Assembly: GCA_013824715.1 (NCBI GenBank)
Contig: PNOH01000018.1
Location: forward strand, 1 to 64,000
Length of the DNA stretch: 64,000 nt
Reading direction: 5' to 3'
Origin: Odoribacter sp.
GTDB lineage: Bacteria; Bacteroidota; Bacteroidia; Bacteroidales; Prolixibacteraceae
Positions 20,594-29,626 of this stretch are shown here, piece by piece. Position numbers and translations under genes: made by a program. The stretch's first letter is position 1; every line of letters starts with the position of its first letter. The notes below the pieces were generated by a model. That model ran no database searches and was not told where the DNA came from. It saw nothing but the letters and a program-made list of their open reading frames with translations.

Positions 20594-21593
20594 GATAATC
20601 GTGATTAATTTTTAAATAGGCTTTAGCCAGACTGAGTACCTGAACCTGATTTTCAAGAAACCCAGCTAACGATTCGTAGCTTTCCGATGCGTGTTTCAAA
20701 ACAGCAGAAGCCATACCGAATACAGAAGGCAACTGGGATTTTGAAGTCAGGTAATAACCATCCAGTGCATTTTGAATTCCCCCGGAAATGATCAACTGCC
20801 GACATGCCGGATTTGGATTTTCCTTCAGGATTTGATTGACCGAACCGACCATTTGGCTGGAAGACTGCCCTACAAACGCGAACGGCAAACTGGCTTCGAG
20901 TTTCCGCTGATCGCCACGCAGCATTTCCAGTTTGGAGAAATTGGTTCCGCCGTAAGCGCCAAATTCGATGGCTTCAATCGGAAGTGCAAGCAATTGGCGT
21001 AAACTTTCAGGGCCAAATCCCTGTCCCACTTCTTTCACTATTATTTTTACCTGAACCTGTTCGAGTAATTCTTTGATTGTTTGAAGTGGCGATTGTTTCA
21101 ACCGGTTTCCTTCAGGCTGAAACCATTCCTGTAGCGGATTAACATGAACGATGAGACCATCGGCGCGCAATTCACCAACCAAATCAATGACAGCCTGAAT
21201 ATTTTTTGATGAAAGAAGTTCTTCGACCTGAGCGATTCCCAAATTGGCCCAAAAGGGCTGGTCGCCAATTTCATCACGAAAATCAAAGTCGGTCCAATGT
21301 GTTTTATCGAACAGAATTTTGCGGCAAGAACCCAAACCCATGCCCATACCAAATTCACGACAGGCGCGGGCAATATTTCCGTTGATCGTTTGGGCCACAC
21401 CAGTTCCGCCAGTCATGCTCGAAACCCAGATGGGAGTTTTCATAGTTTTTCCCAGAAACCGGATACTCAAATCCGGGTTTTCAGGATGGGGCGAAAGCAT
21501 GGGTTCGTAGTTAAAACGAAGATCCTGTTCGGCCAATCTGGTCTGAGATTCAAGTGCGAGTTTGATGTGTTCAAGTTTGCGGTCGGAAGCCAT
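20586..21593 (-). CDS. fni: Type 2 isopentenyl-diphosphate delta-isomerase
   Basis: 'RKLEHIKLAL', 'PIWVSSMTGGT', 'IVKEVGQGFG', 'ISGGIQNALDGYY'. Confidence 0.85.
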   Translation of the reverse strand: MASDRKLEHIKLALESQTRLAEQDLRFNYEPMLSPHPENPDLSIRFLGKTMKTPIWVSSMTGGTGVAQTINGNIARACREFGMGMGLGSCRKILFDKTHWTDFDFRDEIGDQPFWANLGIAQVEELLSSKNIQAVIDLVGELRADGLIVHVNPLQEWFQPEGNRLKQSPLQTIKELLEQVQVKIIVKEVGQGFGPESLRQLLALPIEAIEFGAYGGTNFSKLEMLRGDQRKLEASLPFAFVGQSSSQMVGSVNQILKENPNPACRQLIISGGIQNALDGYYLTSKSQLPSVFGMASAVLKHASESYESLAGFLENQVQVLSLAKAYLKINHDYHG

Positions 21594-21610
21594 TGTAAAT
21601 GTTGAATTTT

Positions 21611-21648
21611 GAATGATGAATGATGAATGATAAATGATGAATGATGAA
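21611..21648. repeat. Short tandem repeat, (GAATGAT)n
   Basis: gaatgat gaatgat gaatgat aaatgat gaatgat gaa. Confidence 0.8.
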
Positions 21649-21699
21649 ACTTCCGGAAAATTAATGCTTTTTCATAAACGAATGATCATATTTTAAACA

Positions 21700-21842
21700 T
21701 CAATTCAAAGGGTTACGTTTCACTCCACCCTTTGCTTTTACAGGTCGTCCTTTCAGGACTGAAATCTAACATGTTGTAATTCGGTAAGGGGCAAAGCCCC
21801 GGCATGTAAAAGCATAGGACGAAATGTAATGGAGTCCTATGA
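21700..21842. repeat. Intergenic nested palindromic (REP/MITE-like) element
   Basis: actcca..cttttaca..cgtcctttcaggactg...ggggcaaagcccc..tgtaaaag..tggagt inverted arms. Confidence 0.55.
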
Positions 21843-21856
21843 AATTGTATAATCTC

Positions 21857-23026
21857 CTATTCCTTCAAAATATTCCTTGAAATCACCATTCTTAGAATTT
21901 CGGAAGTCCCTTCACCAATCTGAAGCAACCGCTGGTCGCGGTAAAAGCGTTCGATCGGCCATTCGCGGTTTTTGAACAAGCCTGCGCCACCCAATATTTG
22001 AACGGCTTCATCGGCCACTTCACGGGCAATTTCAGAACAATACAGTTTCGACATCGCAGCTTGTTGCGCAAACGGATGATGGTTGTCTTTCAACCAACAA
22101 GCATTGTATAAAGTATTTCTGGCATTTTCGATTTTCATGGCCATGTCAGCCAGTTTAAAGGCGATGACCTGAAATTCGCTCAACGATTTTCCGAACTGCT
22201 TGCGGTGTTTGGCGTATGCTTTGGCCATTTCGTAGGCTCCCTGAGCCAATCCAAGCCCAATGGCAGCGATTGACAAACGACCTGAATCCAGTGTTTTCAG
22301 CATGATTTTAAAGCCGTAGCCACACGCGCCCAACTGATTTTCAAGAGGAACACGGCAATTATTGAAATACAGCATTCCATTGTCGGCTGCCCGCCAAACC
22401 AGCTTGCCTTTCATGGTTTCGCGGATAAAACCTTCACGTTCCTTTTCAATCAGGATAGCGGTAAATTCTTTGCGGCCATCCTTTTCTCCGGTGAGCGCCA
22501 AAGTGGTCATGCCAGCCGAAATTTCGGAAGTTCCGTTGGTAATGTACTTTTTGGAGCCATTCACAACAAAGTCATTACCTGAAATTTGAGCAGTAGTTTC
22601 TACTCCTTGTGCATCGGATCCGGCATTTTCTTCGGTAAGTCCGAATGCCCAGAGCTTTTCGCCTGTGCAAAATGCAGGAAGAAAAGTTTCCTTTTGTTTC
22701 TGTGTCCCAAATTCTACAATCGGCCCAATACCCAACGAGTTATGCGCCGCTAGGGTTGCGGCCATCGAACTGTCAACCCGGGCCATCTCTTCGATGGCAA
22801 TAATGTACGAAAGGTAATCGCTGCTCTGTCCTCCAAACTCCACGGGAGCAGTCATTCCCAACACTCCGGTTTTGCCCATTTCGCGAACCAGTTCGACCGG
22901 AAAAATCTCTTTCTCATCAAAATCATCGATCACGGGTTTGACAACCTGTTCCGCAAATTGCCTCACTTTCGCCCTGATCTGATGATGTTTTTCTAGCAAT
23001 AGTGCATTCATTCTATATCGTTCCAA
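21857..23026 (-). CDS. Acyl-CoA dehydrogenase; context suggests isovaleryl-CoA dehydrogenase
   Basis: 'WAFGLTEENAGSDAQG', 'YAKHRKQFGKSLSEFQVIAFKLADMA', 'IQILGGAG..' ACAD signatures; neighbours are MCC subunits. Confidence 0.85.
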   Translation of the reverse strand: MERYRMNALLLEKHHQIRAKVRQFAEQVVKPVIDDFDEKEIFPVELVREMGKTGVLGMTAPVEFGGQSSDYLSYIIAIEEMARVDSSMAATLAAHNSLGIGPIVEFGTQKQKETFLPAFCTGEKLWAFGLTEENAGSDAQGVETTAQISGNDFVVNGSKKYITNGTSEISAGMTTLALTGEKDGRKEFTAILIEKEREGFIRETMKGKLVWRAADNGMLYFNNCRVPLENQLGACGYGFKIMLKTLDSGRLSIAAIGLGLAQGAYEMAKAYAKHRKQFGKSLSEFQVIAFKLADMAMKIENARNTLYNACWLKDNHHPFAQQAAMSKLYCSEIAREVADEAVQILGGAGLFKNREWPIERFYRDQRLLQIGEGTSEILRMVISRNILKE

Positions 23027-23099
23027 GTTACAATTTCAATTGTTTCGTGTTACAGGTTTCGTGTTACGGGTTGTCGAAACTCGTAACACGAAACCCGTA

Positions 23100-25148
23100 T
23101 CAGTTTTCATCCAGTTCCACCAGCAACTGCTTTTCAACAACTGCATTTCCTTCCTTAACATGAACCTTTTTCACCTTTGCCCCAACCGGACAAAGCACAT
23201 GAACTTCGGTTTTCATTGACTCCAATGTCAGTAAAATCTGACCGGATTGAACAACGTCGCCTTCACTAATATGTATTTTCAACACCTTTCCAAACAAATC
23301 GGCGCAAATAAGGTTCTGAAAAATCTTTTCCGACATGCTGTTTTTACGATTAAGCAATACCTCTTTCATCAGCAAATTACTTCGCAATTCAAAAGAAAAT
23401 CCGTGGTAAGTAATTTGTGTTTGCTTTTCGTCTTCCAGACAATAAAAAGTCTCATGTTGTTGATTGATTTCCAGTTCGAGCAAATTACCGTTCAACCGGA
23501 TAACCGAAACCTGATATTCCCCGCCGTTAATCCTGAAAAGCAGATCGCCTGAATTCAATTTGATACTGCTTTCGTATTTTTCGTCAACGACAAAAACCTC
23601 AACAAAAGGCATTATTCGCCAAAATCCAATCTGATTCCAAACTGAATTTCCGGAATGTTTTTTTTGCTGAAAATGAAAAATCAGGTAAGCAATTACCAAT
23701 TTATGCTTGTTCAATCTCAGTTTTTTCGCCTGAATTTGGGCATTGATCAAATCCAGATTTTCATCCACATATCGGGTGTAAATCTGGTTCTCCTGAAAAA
23801 CTTCACTTTCAATCAATCCGGATAAAAAGGCAAGATTGGTGTGGACTCCAGAGATACCAGTTTTTGCCAAAATATGCTGCATTTTTACCAGTGCGAGAGA
23901 TCGGCTTTCGCCCCAAACAATCAGTTTTGCCAACAGAGAATCGTAATTTGGGGATACAAAACCACCTACCTTTACAAATGTTTCAAGCCTCAAATGTTCG
24001 TTTTCAGAAAATTGCCAAAGCGAAAGTCTTCCGGATGAAGGCTTAAAATTATTTTCAGCATCTTCGGCACAAAGCCGAACCTCGATGGCATGTCCCGAAA
24101 TCTGAATATCTTTCTGATCAACCGGTAATGGATTTCCGGCAGCAACCAGCAATTGCATCGAAACCAAATCCATATTGGTAATCATTTCGGTAACCGGATG
24201 CTCTACCTGAATCCGGGTATTCATCTCCAGAAAATAGAAATTTCCATGCTCATCCAGCAAAAACTCGATGGTCCCGGCATTGCGGTAATTCATCGAGCGG
24301 GCGATCTGAACTGCTGCCGAAGTCATTTTTTTCCGAAGTTTTTCATTTACTGAAGGCGAAGGCGCTTCCTCGATTATTTTCTGAAAACGCCTTTGTACCG
24401 AACATTCGCGTTCATGAAAATGGAGCACTTTCCCCTGGTGATCGGCTATCAACTGTACTTCGATGTGCCGGGCATGGGGCAAATATTTTTCAACAAACAA
24501 CTCGCCATTGCCAAAATAACTGACAGCCTGCCTCTCTGCCTTTTCAAGCGCCGGAATTAATTCTTCAGCCGAATTGCAAATCACCATTCCCTTGCCACCG
24601 CCTCCTCCCGAAGCTTTTACCATGACCGGAAATTCCATTTCTGGAGCATGCTGAAGTATTTCGTCAATGGTTCCCCGAAATGATTTCAACACAGGAATTC
24701 CCAGAGACCGGACATAGTCAAGCGCCTGATTCTTTTCGCCCATCAGCCGTATATTTTCAGGAGAAGGACCGATAAAAATCAATCCGGCATCGGCCACTTT
24801 TTGTGCAAAACCGAAATTCTCAGAAAGAAATCCATATCCGGGATGAATGGCATCAGCTTTTGATTCCAAAGCGATTTGAATAATCTTTTCCTGATTCAGA
24901 TAAGTTTCGGCTAAAGTTCCTCCTGAGAGCAAAACTGCCTCATCGGCAAGGGATACATGCAGCGAATCAGCATCATCAACAGCATAAATTGCCACCGAAC
25001 GAATGCCGTTCTTTTTGGCCGCCCGAATAATCCGGACAGCAATTTCGCCCCGGTTGGCTATGAGTAAAGAAGCCTCCCCCGACCCCTCCGAAGGAAGGGA
25101 GAAAGATACCGGGATTCGTACATTTTCGGGTTGAAAGAATTTTGGCAT
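23100..25148 (-). CDS. Biotin-dependent acyl-CoA carboxylase alpha subunit (methylcrotonyl-CoA carboxylase alpha type: BC + BCCP domains)
   Basis: 'LLIANRGEIAVRIIRAAKKNGIRSVAIYA', 'KASGGGGGKGM', 'FLEMNTRIQVEHPVTEM', BCCP 'LESMKTE'. Confidence 0.88.
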   Translation of the reverse strand: MPKFFQPENVRIPVSFSLPSEGSGEASLLIANRGEIAVRIIRAAKKNGIRSVAIYAVDDADSLHVSLADEAVLLSGGTLAETYLNQEKIIQIALESKADAIHPGYGFLSENFGFAQKVADAGLIFIGPSPENIRLMGEKNQALDYVRSLGIPVLKSFRGTIDEILQHAPEMEFPVMVKASGGGGGKGMVICNSAEELIPALEKAERQAVSYFGNGELFVEKYLPHARHIEVQLIADHQGKVLHFHERECSVQRRFQKIIEEAPSPSVNEKLRKKMTSAAVQIARSMNYRNAGTIEFLLDEHGNFYFLEMNTRIQVEHPVTEMITNMDLVSMQLLVAAGNPLPVDQKDIQISGHAIEVRLCAEDAENNFKPSSGRLSLWQFSENEHLRLETFVKVGGFVSPNYDSLLAKLIVWGESRSLALVKMQHILAKTGISGVHTNLAFLSGLIESEVFQENQIYTRYVDENLDLINAQIQAKKLRLNKHKLVIAYLIFHFQQKKHSGNSVWNQIGFWRIMPFVEVFVVDEKYESSIKLNSGDLLFRINGGEYQVSVIRLNGNLLELEINQQHETFYCLEDEKQTQITYHGFSFELRSNLLMKEVLLNRKNSMSEKIFQNLICADLFGKVLKIHISEGDVVQSGQILLTLESMKTEVHVLCPVGAKVKKVHVKEGNAVVEKQLLVELDEN

Positions 25149-25152
25149 GTTC

Positions 25153-25998
25153 CTAGATGTTCAGATTTTCAGAATCTGTATTGCCTAGGCCTTTCCCCTT
25201 CGGGGACAGGTTGGAGAGGGGCTTTTTTCTCTTTTCGAGGAACGCATGAATTCCAATCTGTCCGTTGTGAGATAAAACAGCTTCAGCCAAAATAGTGGCA
25301 GTCAGTTCAGTATCAGTCAACCCAACTTTTCCGTTAGCTACCTGATTAATCATTTTTTTTGTCATTTTCACTGCTGAAGGCGCAGCCATATCAAATGATG
25401 CTATAAATTCCAATAGTGTGTTTTCCGGTTGACCATCACTGCAAACAACATCAACCAATCCAGCCCGACCAGCTTCCTGTGTATGAAACAAGCTTCCAGT
25501 CAAAATCCACTTCCGAAGGTTTTGAACTGATAATCGTTTGGCAACAAAAGGCAAAATTATTGCGGGCAAAAGCCCCAGTTTCACTTCGCTAAACATGAAA
25601 CGGGCATTTGCTTCAGCCAAAACAAAATCACAGGCAGCCATTAAACCGATTCCACCACCGAAGACGTTTCCATGCACATTGGCAATCGTAATTTGTGGCA
25701 ATTGAAATAACTTGAGCAATACATCGGCCAACTGTTTGTATTGGGCTGCATTCTCTTCAAGTGAACGTTCTTCTGCTCCTGAAAACCAGTTTAGATCAAC
25801 TCCGGCGCAAAAAGAGCGGCCATTTCCGGAGAGAACCACGAATAATAATTCTTCCATTTCTGAAATTTCATCCAACGCTTTATCCAATTCTGCAATCATA
25901 TCCAGGGTTAGTGCATTGTTCTGCTCCGGACGGTCCAGGTTAATCCTGGCAAGCGGTCCATCTAAATGAATTTCAATATAACGAAAGTCGTTTTTCAC
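25153..25998 (-). CDS. Enoyl-CoA hydratase/isomerase family; context suggests 3-methylglutaconyl-CoA hydratase
   Basis: 'LSGNGRSFCAGVDLNW', 'NVHGNVFGGGIGLMAACDFVLA'. Confidence 0.82.
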   Translation of the reverse strand: MKNDFRYIEIHLDGPLARINLDRPEQNNALTLDMIAELDKALDEISEMEELLFVVLSGNGRSFCAGVDLNWFSGAEERSLEENAAQYKQLADVLLKLFQLPQITIANVHGNVFGGGIGLMAACDFVLAEANARFMFSEVKLGLLPAIILPFVAKRLSVQNLRKWILTGSLFHTQEAGRAGLVDVVCSDGQPENTLLEFIASFDMAAPSAVKMTKKMINQVANGKVGLTDTELTATILAEAVLSHNGQIGIHAFLEKRKKPLSNLSPKGKGLGNTDSENLNI

Positions 25999-26101
25999 GT
26001 TTATATATTTTTCCTTTCAAACTAAATTTTTTCTTGCGGCGCATACAACATTATTTTCCAAACCTGAATTATGGGTGCGCCTTATTTTATTACACCATCA
26101 T

Positions 26102-26133
26102 GTCCGTCAAATCAATGTGACGGCAAAGGATAC
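26102..26133. repeat. Intergenic REP-like palindrome, copy 1 (second copy at 29523-29554)
   Basis: gtccgtcaaatcaatgtgacggcaaaggatac; arms ccgtca/tgacgg. Confidence 0.65.
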
Positions 26134-26171
26134 TCCGAACATGACTCGTAACCCGAAACCCGTAACTCATT

Positions 26172-27737
26172 TCACATCCTGAAAACCCCGTATCCAGGCT
26201 CTCCAAACGGACGATTGAGCGAAACAGATATCGTTATTGCCAGAACTTTTCGCGTATCAGCCGGGTCAATGATGCCATCGTCCCACAAACGCGAAGAACT
26301 GTAATAAGCCGAACTTTCCTCATTAAACTGTTTCAACATTAAGTCGGCTGAACCGTTACTGCCAATACTTTTCAGAACTCCGGCAGCCTGCTCGCCGCCC
26401 ATCACCGAAATTCGCGAATGCGGCCACATGAACAGAAAATGCGGATCGAATGCACGACCTGACATGGCGTAATTTCCGGCGCCAAACGAACCGCCAATGA
26501 CCACCGTAAACTTTGGAACAGAAGCATTGGCAACGGCATTAATGAGCTTGGCTCCATCACGGGCAATACCCTGATGTTCGTATTTTTTGCCAACGATGAA
26601 GCCGGTAATATTCTGCAAAAAGAGCAGCGGAATTTTACGTTGCACACACAACTGAATAAAATGAGCGCCTTTCAGCGAACTTTCTGAAGTCAGAAAACTT
26701 TGGTTGGCAATAATTCCAACTGGAAATCCCCAGATTCGGGCAAAGCCTGTCACGAGTGTTTTTCCATAGTTGGCCTTAAATTCCTGAAACTCGCTGCCAT
26801 CAACCAGGCGCTCAATAATCGCATGCGCATTGATCGGTTTTTTCAGATCGGTTGGCAACAAACCATACAGTTCTTCCGAAGGATGAAGTGGTTCTTTTAC
26901 AGGTTGAATTTCCATCTTTTGTTTCTCCGGAATGGGCAATCCGGCCACAATTTCGCGGCAAATCCGGAGTGCATCCACATCATCTTCGGCCAAATGATCG
27001 GCCACTCCCGAAACTGAAGTATGAACCTCTGCACCGCCCAGTTCTTCCGGAGTGACCTCTTCGCCGGTTGCAGCTTTTACCAACGGCGGACCACCAATAA
27101 AAATGGTTCCCTGATTTCGAACCATAATGGTTTCGTCGCTCATGGCCGGAACGTACGCGCCACCGGCTGTGCAGGAACCCATCACCACCGAAATCTGGGG
27201 AATTCCTTCAGCAGACATTCTGGCCTGATTGTAAAAAACCCGCCCAAAATCAAAACGGTCGGGGAAAACATGGGCTTGCTCAGGCAAATAAATTCCTCCC
27301 GAATCGACCAGATAAATGCAAACTAACCTATTTTGACGTGCAATTTCCTGCGCCCGAACATGTTTTTTGATGGTTTCGCGGATGTAAGTTCCGCCTTTCA
27401 CGGTGGCATCGTTGGCTATAATCAGGCACTCACGGCCATGAACCACTCCGATTCCGGTAATAATTCCGGCGGAAGGAAAAGCGTTGTCGTATTGGTTGTA
27501 GGCGGCAAACGATGAAAGTTCGAGGAACGGCGTATTTTGATCGACCAATAAATTAATCCGTTCTCGGGCAAGCAGTTTCCCACGGGAGCGGTGCTTTTCG
27601 ACCGCTGCTATTGATCCGTGAGAGCTGACAAAAGCCAGTTTATCGCGATATTCAGCAAGAACCCGTTGATATTCGGAGGCTTGATTTTTAACTGTTTTTG
27701 TTTCTGTCAACCTGTGCGTGTGAGTTATATCGGTCAT
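26172..27737 (-). CDS. Acyl-CoA carboxylase carboxyltransferase (methylcrotonyl-CoA carboxylase beta subunit type)
   Basis: '[25 protein letters not shown]', '[16 protein letters not shown]', '[14 protein letters not shown]', '[18 protein letters not shown]'. Confidence 0.88.
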   Translation of the reverse strand: MTDITHTHRLTETKTVKNQASEYQRVLAEYRDKLAFVSSHGSIAAVEKHRSRGKLLARERINLLVDQNTPFLELSSFAAYNQYDNAFPSAGIITGIGVVHGRECLIIANDATVKGGTYIRETIKKHVRAQEIARQNRLVCIYLVDSGGIYLPEQAHVFPDRFDFGRVFYNQARMSAEGIPQISVVMGSCTAGGAYVPAMSDETIMVRNQGTIFIGGPPLVKAATGEEVTPEELGGAEVHTSVSGVADHLAEDDVDALRICREIVAGLPIPEKQKMEIQPVKEPLHPSEELYGLLPTDLKKPINAHAIIERLVDGSEFQEFKANYGKTLVTGFARIWGFPVGIIANQSFLTSESSLKGAHFIQLCVQRKIPLLFLQNITGFIVGKKYEHQGIARDGAKLINAVANASVPKFTVVIGGSFGAGNYAMSGRAFDPHFLFMWPHSRISVMGGEQAAGVLKSIGSNGSADLMLKQFNEESSAYYSSSRLWDDGIIDPADTRKVLAITISVSLNRPFGEPGYGVFRM

Positions 27738-27892
27738 TTATTTAATAAAAGATAATATTGCCAGTTATAAGACAATAACAGGCAATGTTGGTTCACCGGA
27801 AATGAAAGTTTTTATGGTCTGAATGGGTTTTTACTGCGATCCAAGGAGATTTAAATATATTATTGCCAGATCAATCCCGCAATATGTTTAAA

Positions 27893-27949
27893 TTTTGTCG
27901 AATGCATCTGACAAATAAGTTTCCATTTTGTCGAACCGATCTGACAAAA
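27893..27949. promoter_or_regulatory. Two direct copies of TTTTGTC-N10-GACAAA(A/T) inverted-repeat operator-like sites 33 bp apart
   Basis: ttttgtcgaatgcatctgacaaat (27893-27916) and ttttgtcgaaccgatctgacaaaa (27926-27949). Confidence 0.5.
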
Positions 27950-28142
27950 TGAAATCGAAATAATTGAGCGACTAAGGCATTAACTGTTATCTTGAAGCGC
28001 CTTTTGGAAGACTAAAATTAAAAAACCTGCGGAAAGCACAACCAAAATCCCGAAGGGATTCGACAACAAAGCCGTAAGTGAAACCTACGGAATCGGAAAC
28101 GATGAGAACAAAAAAGAACCCCATTCCGGGATTCAATTTCAT

Positions 28143-29501
28143 TTAGACACAAATTTCAACCAATTCTCCTACCAAAACTAACCTTTCACCTTCGCCTGAT
28201 AAACCGGTTAGTTTTACGGTATGGACGGTATTTTTCTGAATGTCTTTGGCCTGAAATTCGACCGGAACATATAAATCGCCGTAACCGGTAGCTTTGTTTT
28301 TGCTAACTTTCTCGACCAAAACTTGCTGGGTTTTTCCGATCAGGCTTCGGTAATACAGGTTTTTATTTTCTTCTGAAAGTTCCCTGATCTGCAACGAACG
28401 GGCGGTTTTGATTTTCTCCGGAACGTGATTTTCGAGCCGTTCGGCGCGTGTTCCTTTCCTAACCGAGTATTTGAAGGTATGAACATGGCTAAAGTTAAAT
28501 TCCTTTACTGCTTCAATGGTTTGCTGAAATTCTTCTTCCGTTTCGCCCGGGAAACCAACAATGATATCGGTGGTAAAATTAAAATCAGGATCAACCAACC
28601 GGAATTGATTGATTGTTTTGCGAAATTGCCCTACATCGTACATCCGGCGCATCCTCAACAATGTTTTCTCGGAACCACTCTGCAGGCACAAATGCAGGTG
28701 TGGCATCAACTTCGGATGCTGAAACAATTCGACAAACCGATCGCCAAAACCATCAGGTTCGAGCGACGAAATCCGAACCCTGAAATCGCCAGGGACATCG
28801 AGAATTTTCGCCAGAAGATCTTCAAAACGCGTTTCGCCGTCTTCGTAACGCCCAATGTTTACACCGGTAATCACAATTTCCTTAAATCCGTTTTCGATGG
28901 TTTTGCGAACACTTTCAAGCACATCGGCAACCGGACGTGAAACAGCCCTCCCGCGAACCATTGGGATGATGCAAAATGTACAGAAATTGTCGCAACCATC
29001 CTGAATTTTCACCGCACTGCGGGTATGCAGGCTTTTCTGAACAGGTTCATACCGAAATACGTCTTGTGGTAATTGCTCAGGGTGAAGAATTTCACCAGAA
29101 AAATGAGCTTCCACAAGTGATAAAACCGAACTCTTCCTGTTGTTTTCGACCACAAAGGTGATGTTATCCTGGCTTTCGAGTTTTTCCTTAAAATTATTGG
29201 CCATACAGCCAGTCACCACCACCACGGCATCTTTATTTTTGCGGGCAGCCTGACTAATCACCGTCCGTGATTTTTGGTCGCTCTGGTTAGTTACAGTACA
29301 TGTATTTACGACAACCACGTCCGGCGATTCATCGAAATTGACAAGTTGGTATCCGGCCTTATCAAAATCGGTTACCAACGCGTCGGTTTCGTACTGATTG
29401 AGCCGGCAGCCGAGGGTTTTAAAAGCGACACGACGGCCTCCCCCAACCCCTCCACAGGAGGGGGGCAAGGTTAGTTGCTCGTTTATATTTGGATTTCCCA
29501 T
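28143..29501 (-). CDS. mtaB: tRNA t6A37 C2-methylthiotransferase
   Basis: Radical SAM MTTase 'KTLGCRLNQYETDAL', 'CDNFCTFCIIPMVRGRAVSRP', TRAM-like C-term. Confidence 0.88.
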   Translation of the reverse strand: MGNPNINEQLTLPPSCGGVGGGRRVAFKTLGCRLNQYETDALVTDFDKAGYQLVNFDESPDVVVVNTCTVTNQSDQKSRTVISQAARKNKDAVVVVTGCMANNFKEKLESQDNITFVVENNRKSSVLSLVEAHFSGEILHPEQLPQDVFRYEPVQKSLHTRSAVKIQDGCDNFCTFCIIPMVRGRAVSRPVADVLESVRKTIENGFKEIVITGVNIGRYEDGETRFEDLLAKILDVPGDFRVRISSLEPDGFGDRFVELFQHPKLMPHLHLCLQSGSEKTLLRMRRMYDVGQFRKTINQFRLVDPDFNFTTDIIVGFPGETEEEFQQTIEAVKEFNFSHVHTFKYSVRKGTRAERLENHVPEKIKTARSLQIRELSEENKNLYYRSLIGKTQQVLVEKVSKNKATGYGDLYVPVEFQAKDIQKNTVHTVKLTGLSGEGERLVLVGELVEICV

Positions 29502-29522
29502 TTTGTCAATTTAATATTTCAT

Positions 29523-29554
29523 ATCCGTCACATGAATGTGACGGCAAAGGATAT
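29523..29554. repeat. Intergenic REP-like palindrome, copy 2
   Basis: atccgtcacatgaatgtgacggcaaaggatat. Confidence 0.65.
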
Positions 29555-29626
29555 CGCGTTAATCAGATGTTTCAGTTTAAATTTGAGTGAATCCCATCCA
29601 TGAACTTTGGAAGAAAAAAAAACTGA

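Noticed and set aside
28425-28940. 171-aa plus-strand ORF opposite mtaB
   Set aside because: Complement of a conserved radical SAM gene; no independent support.
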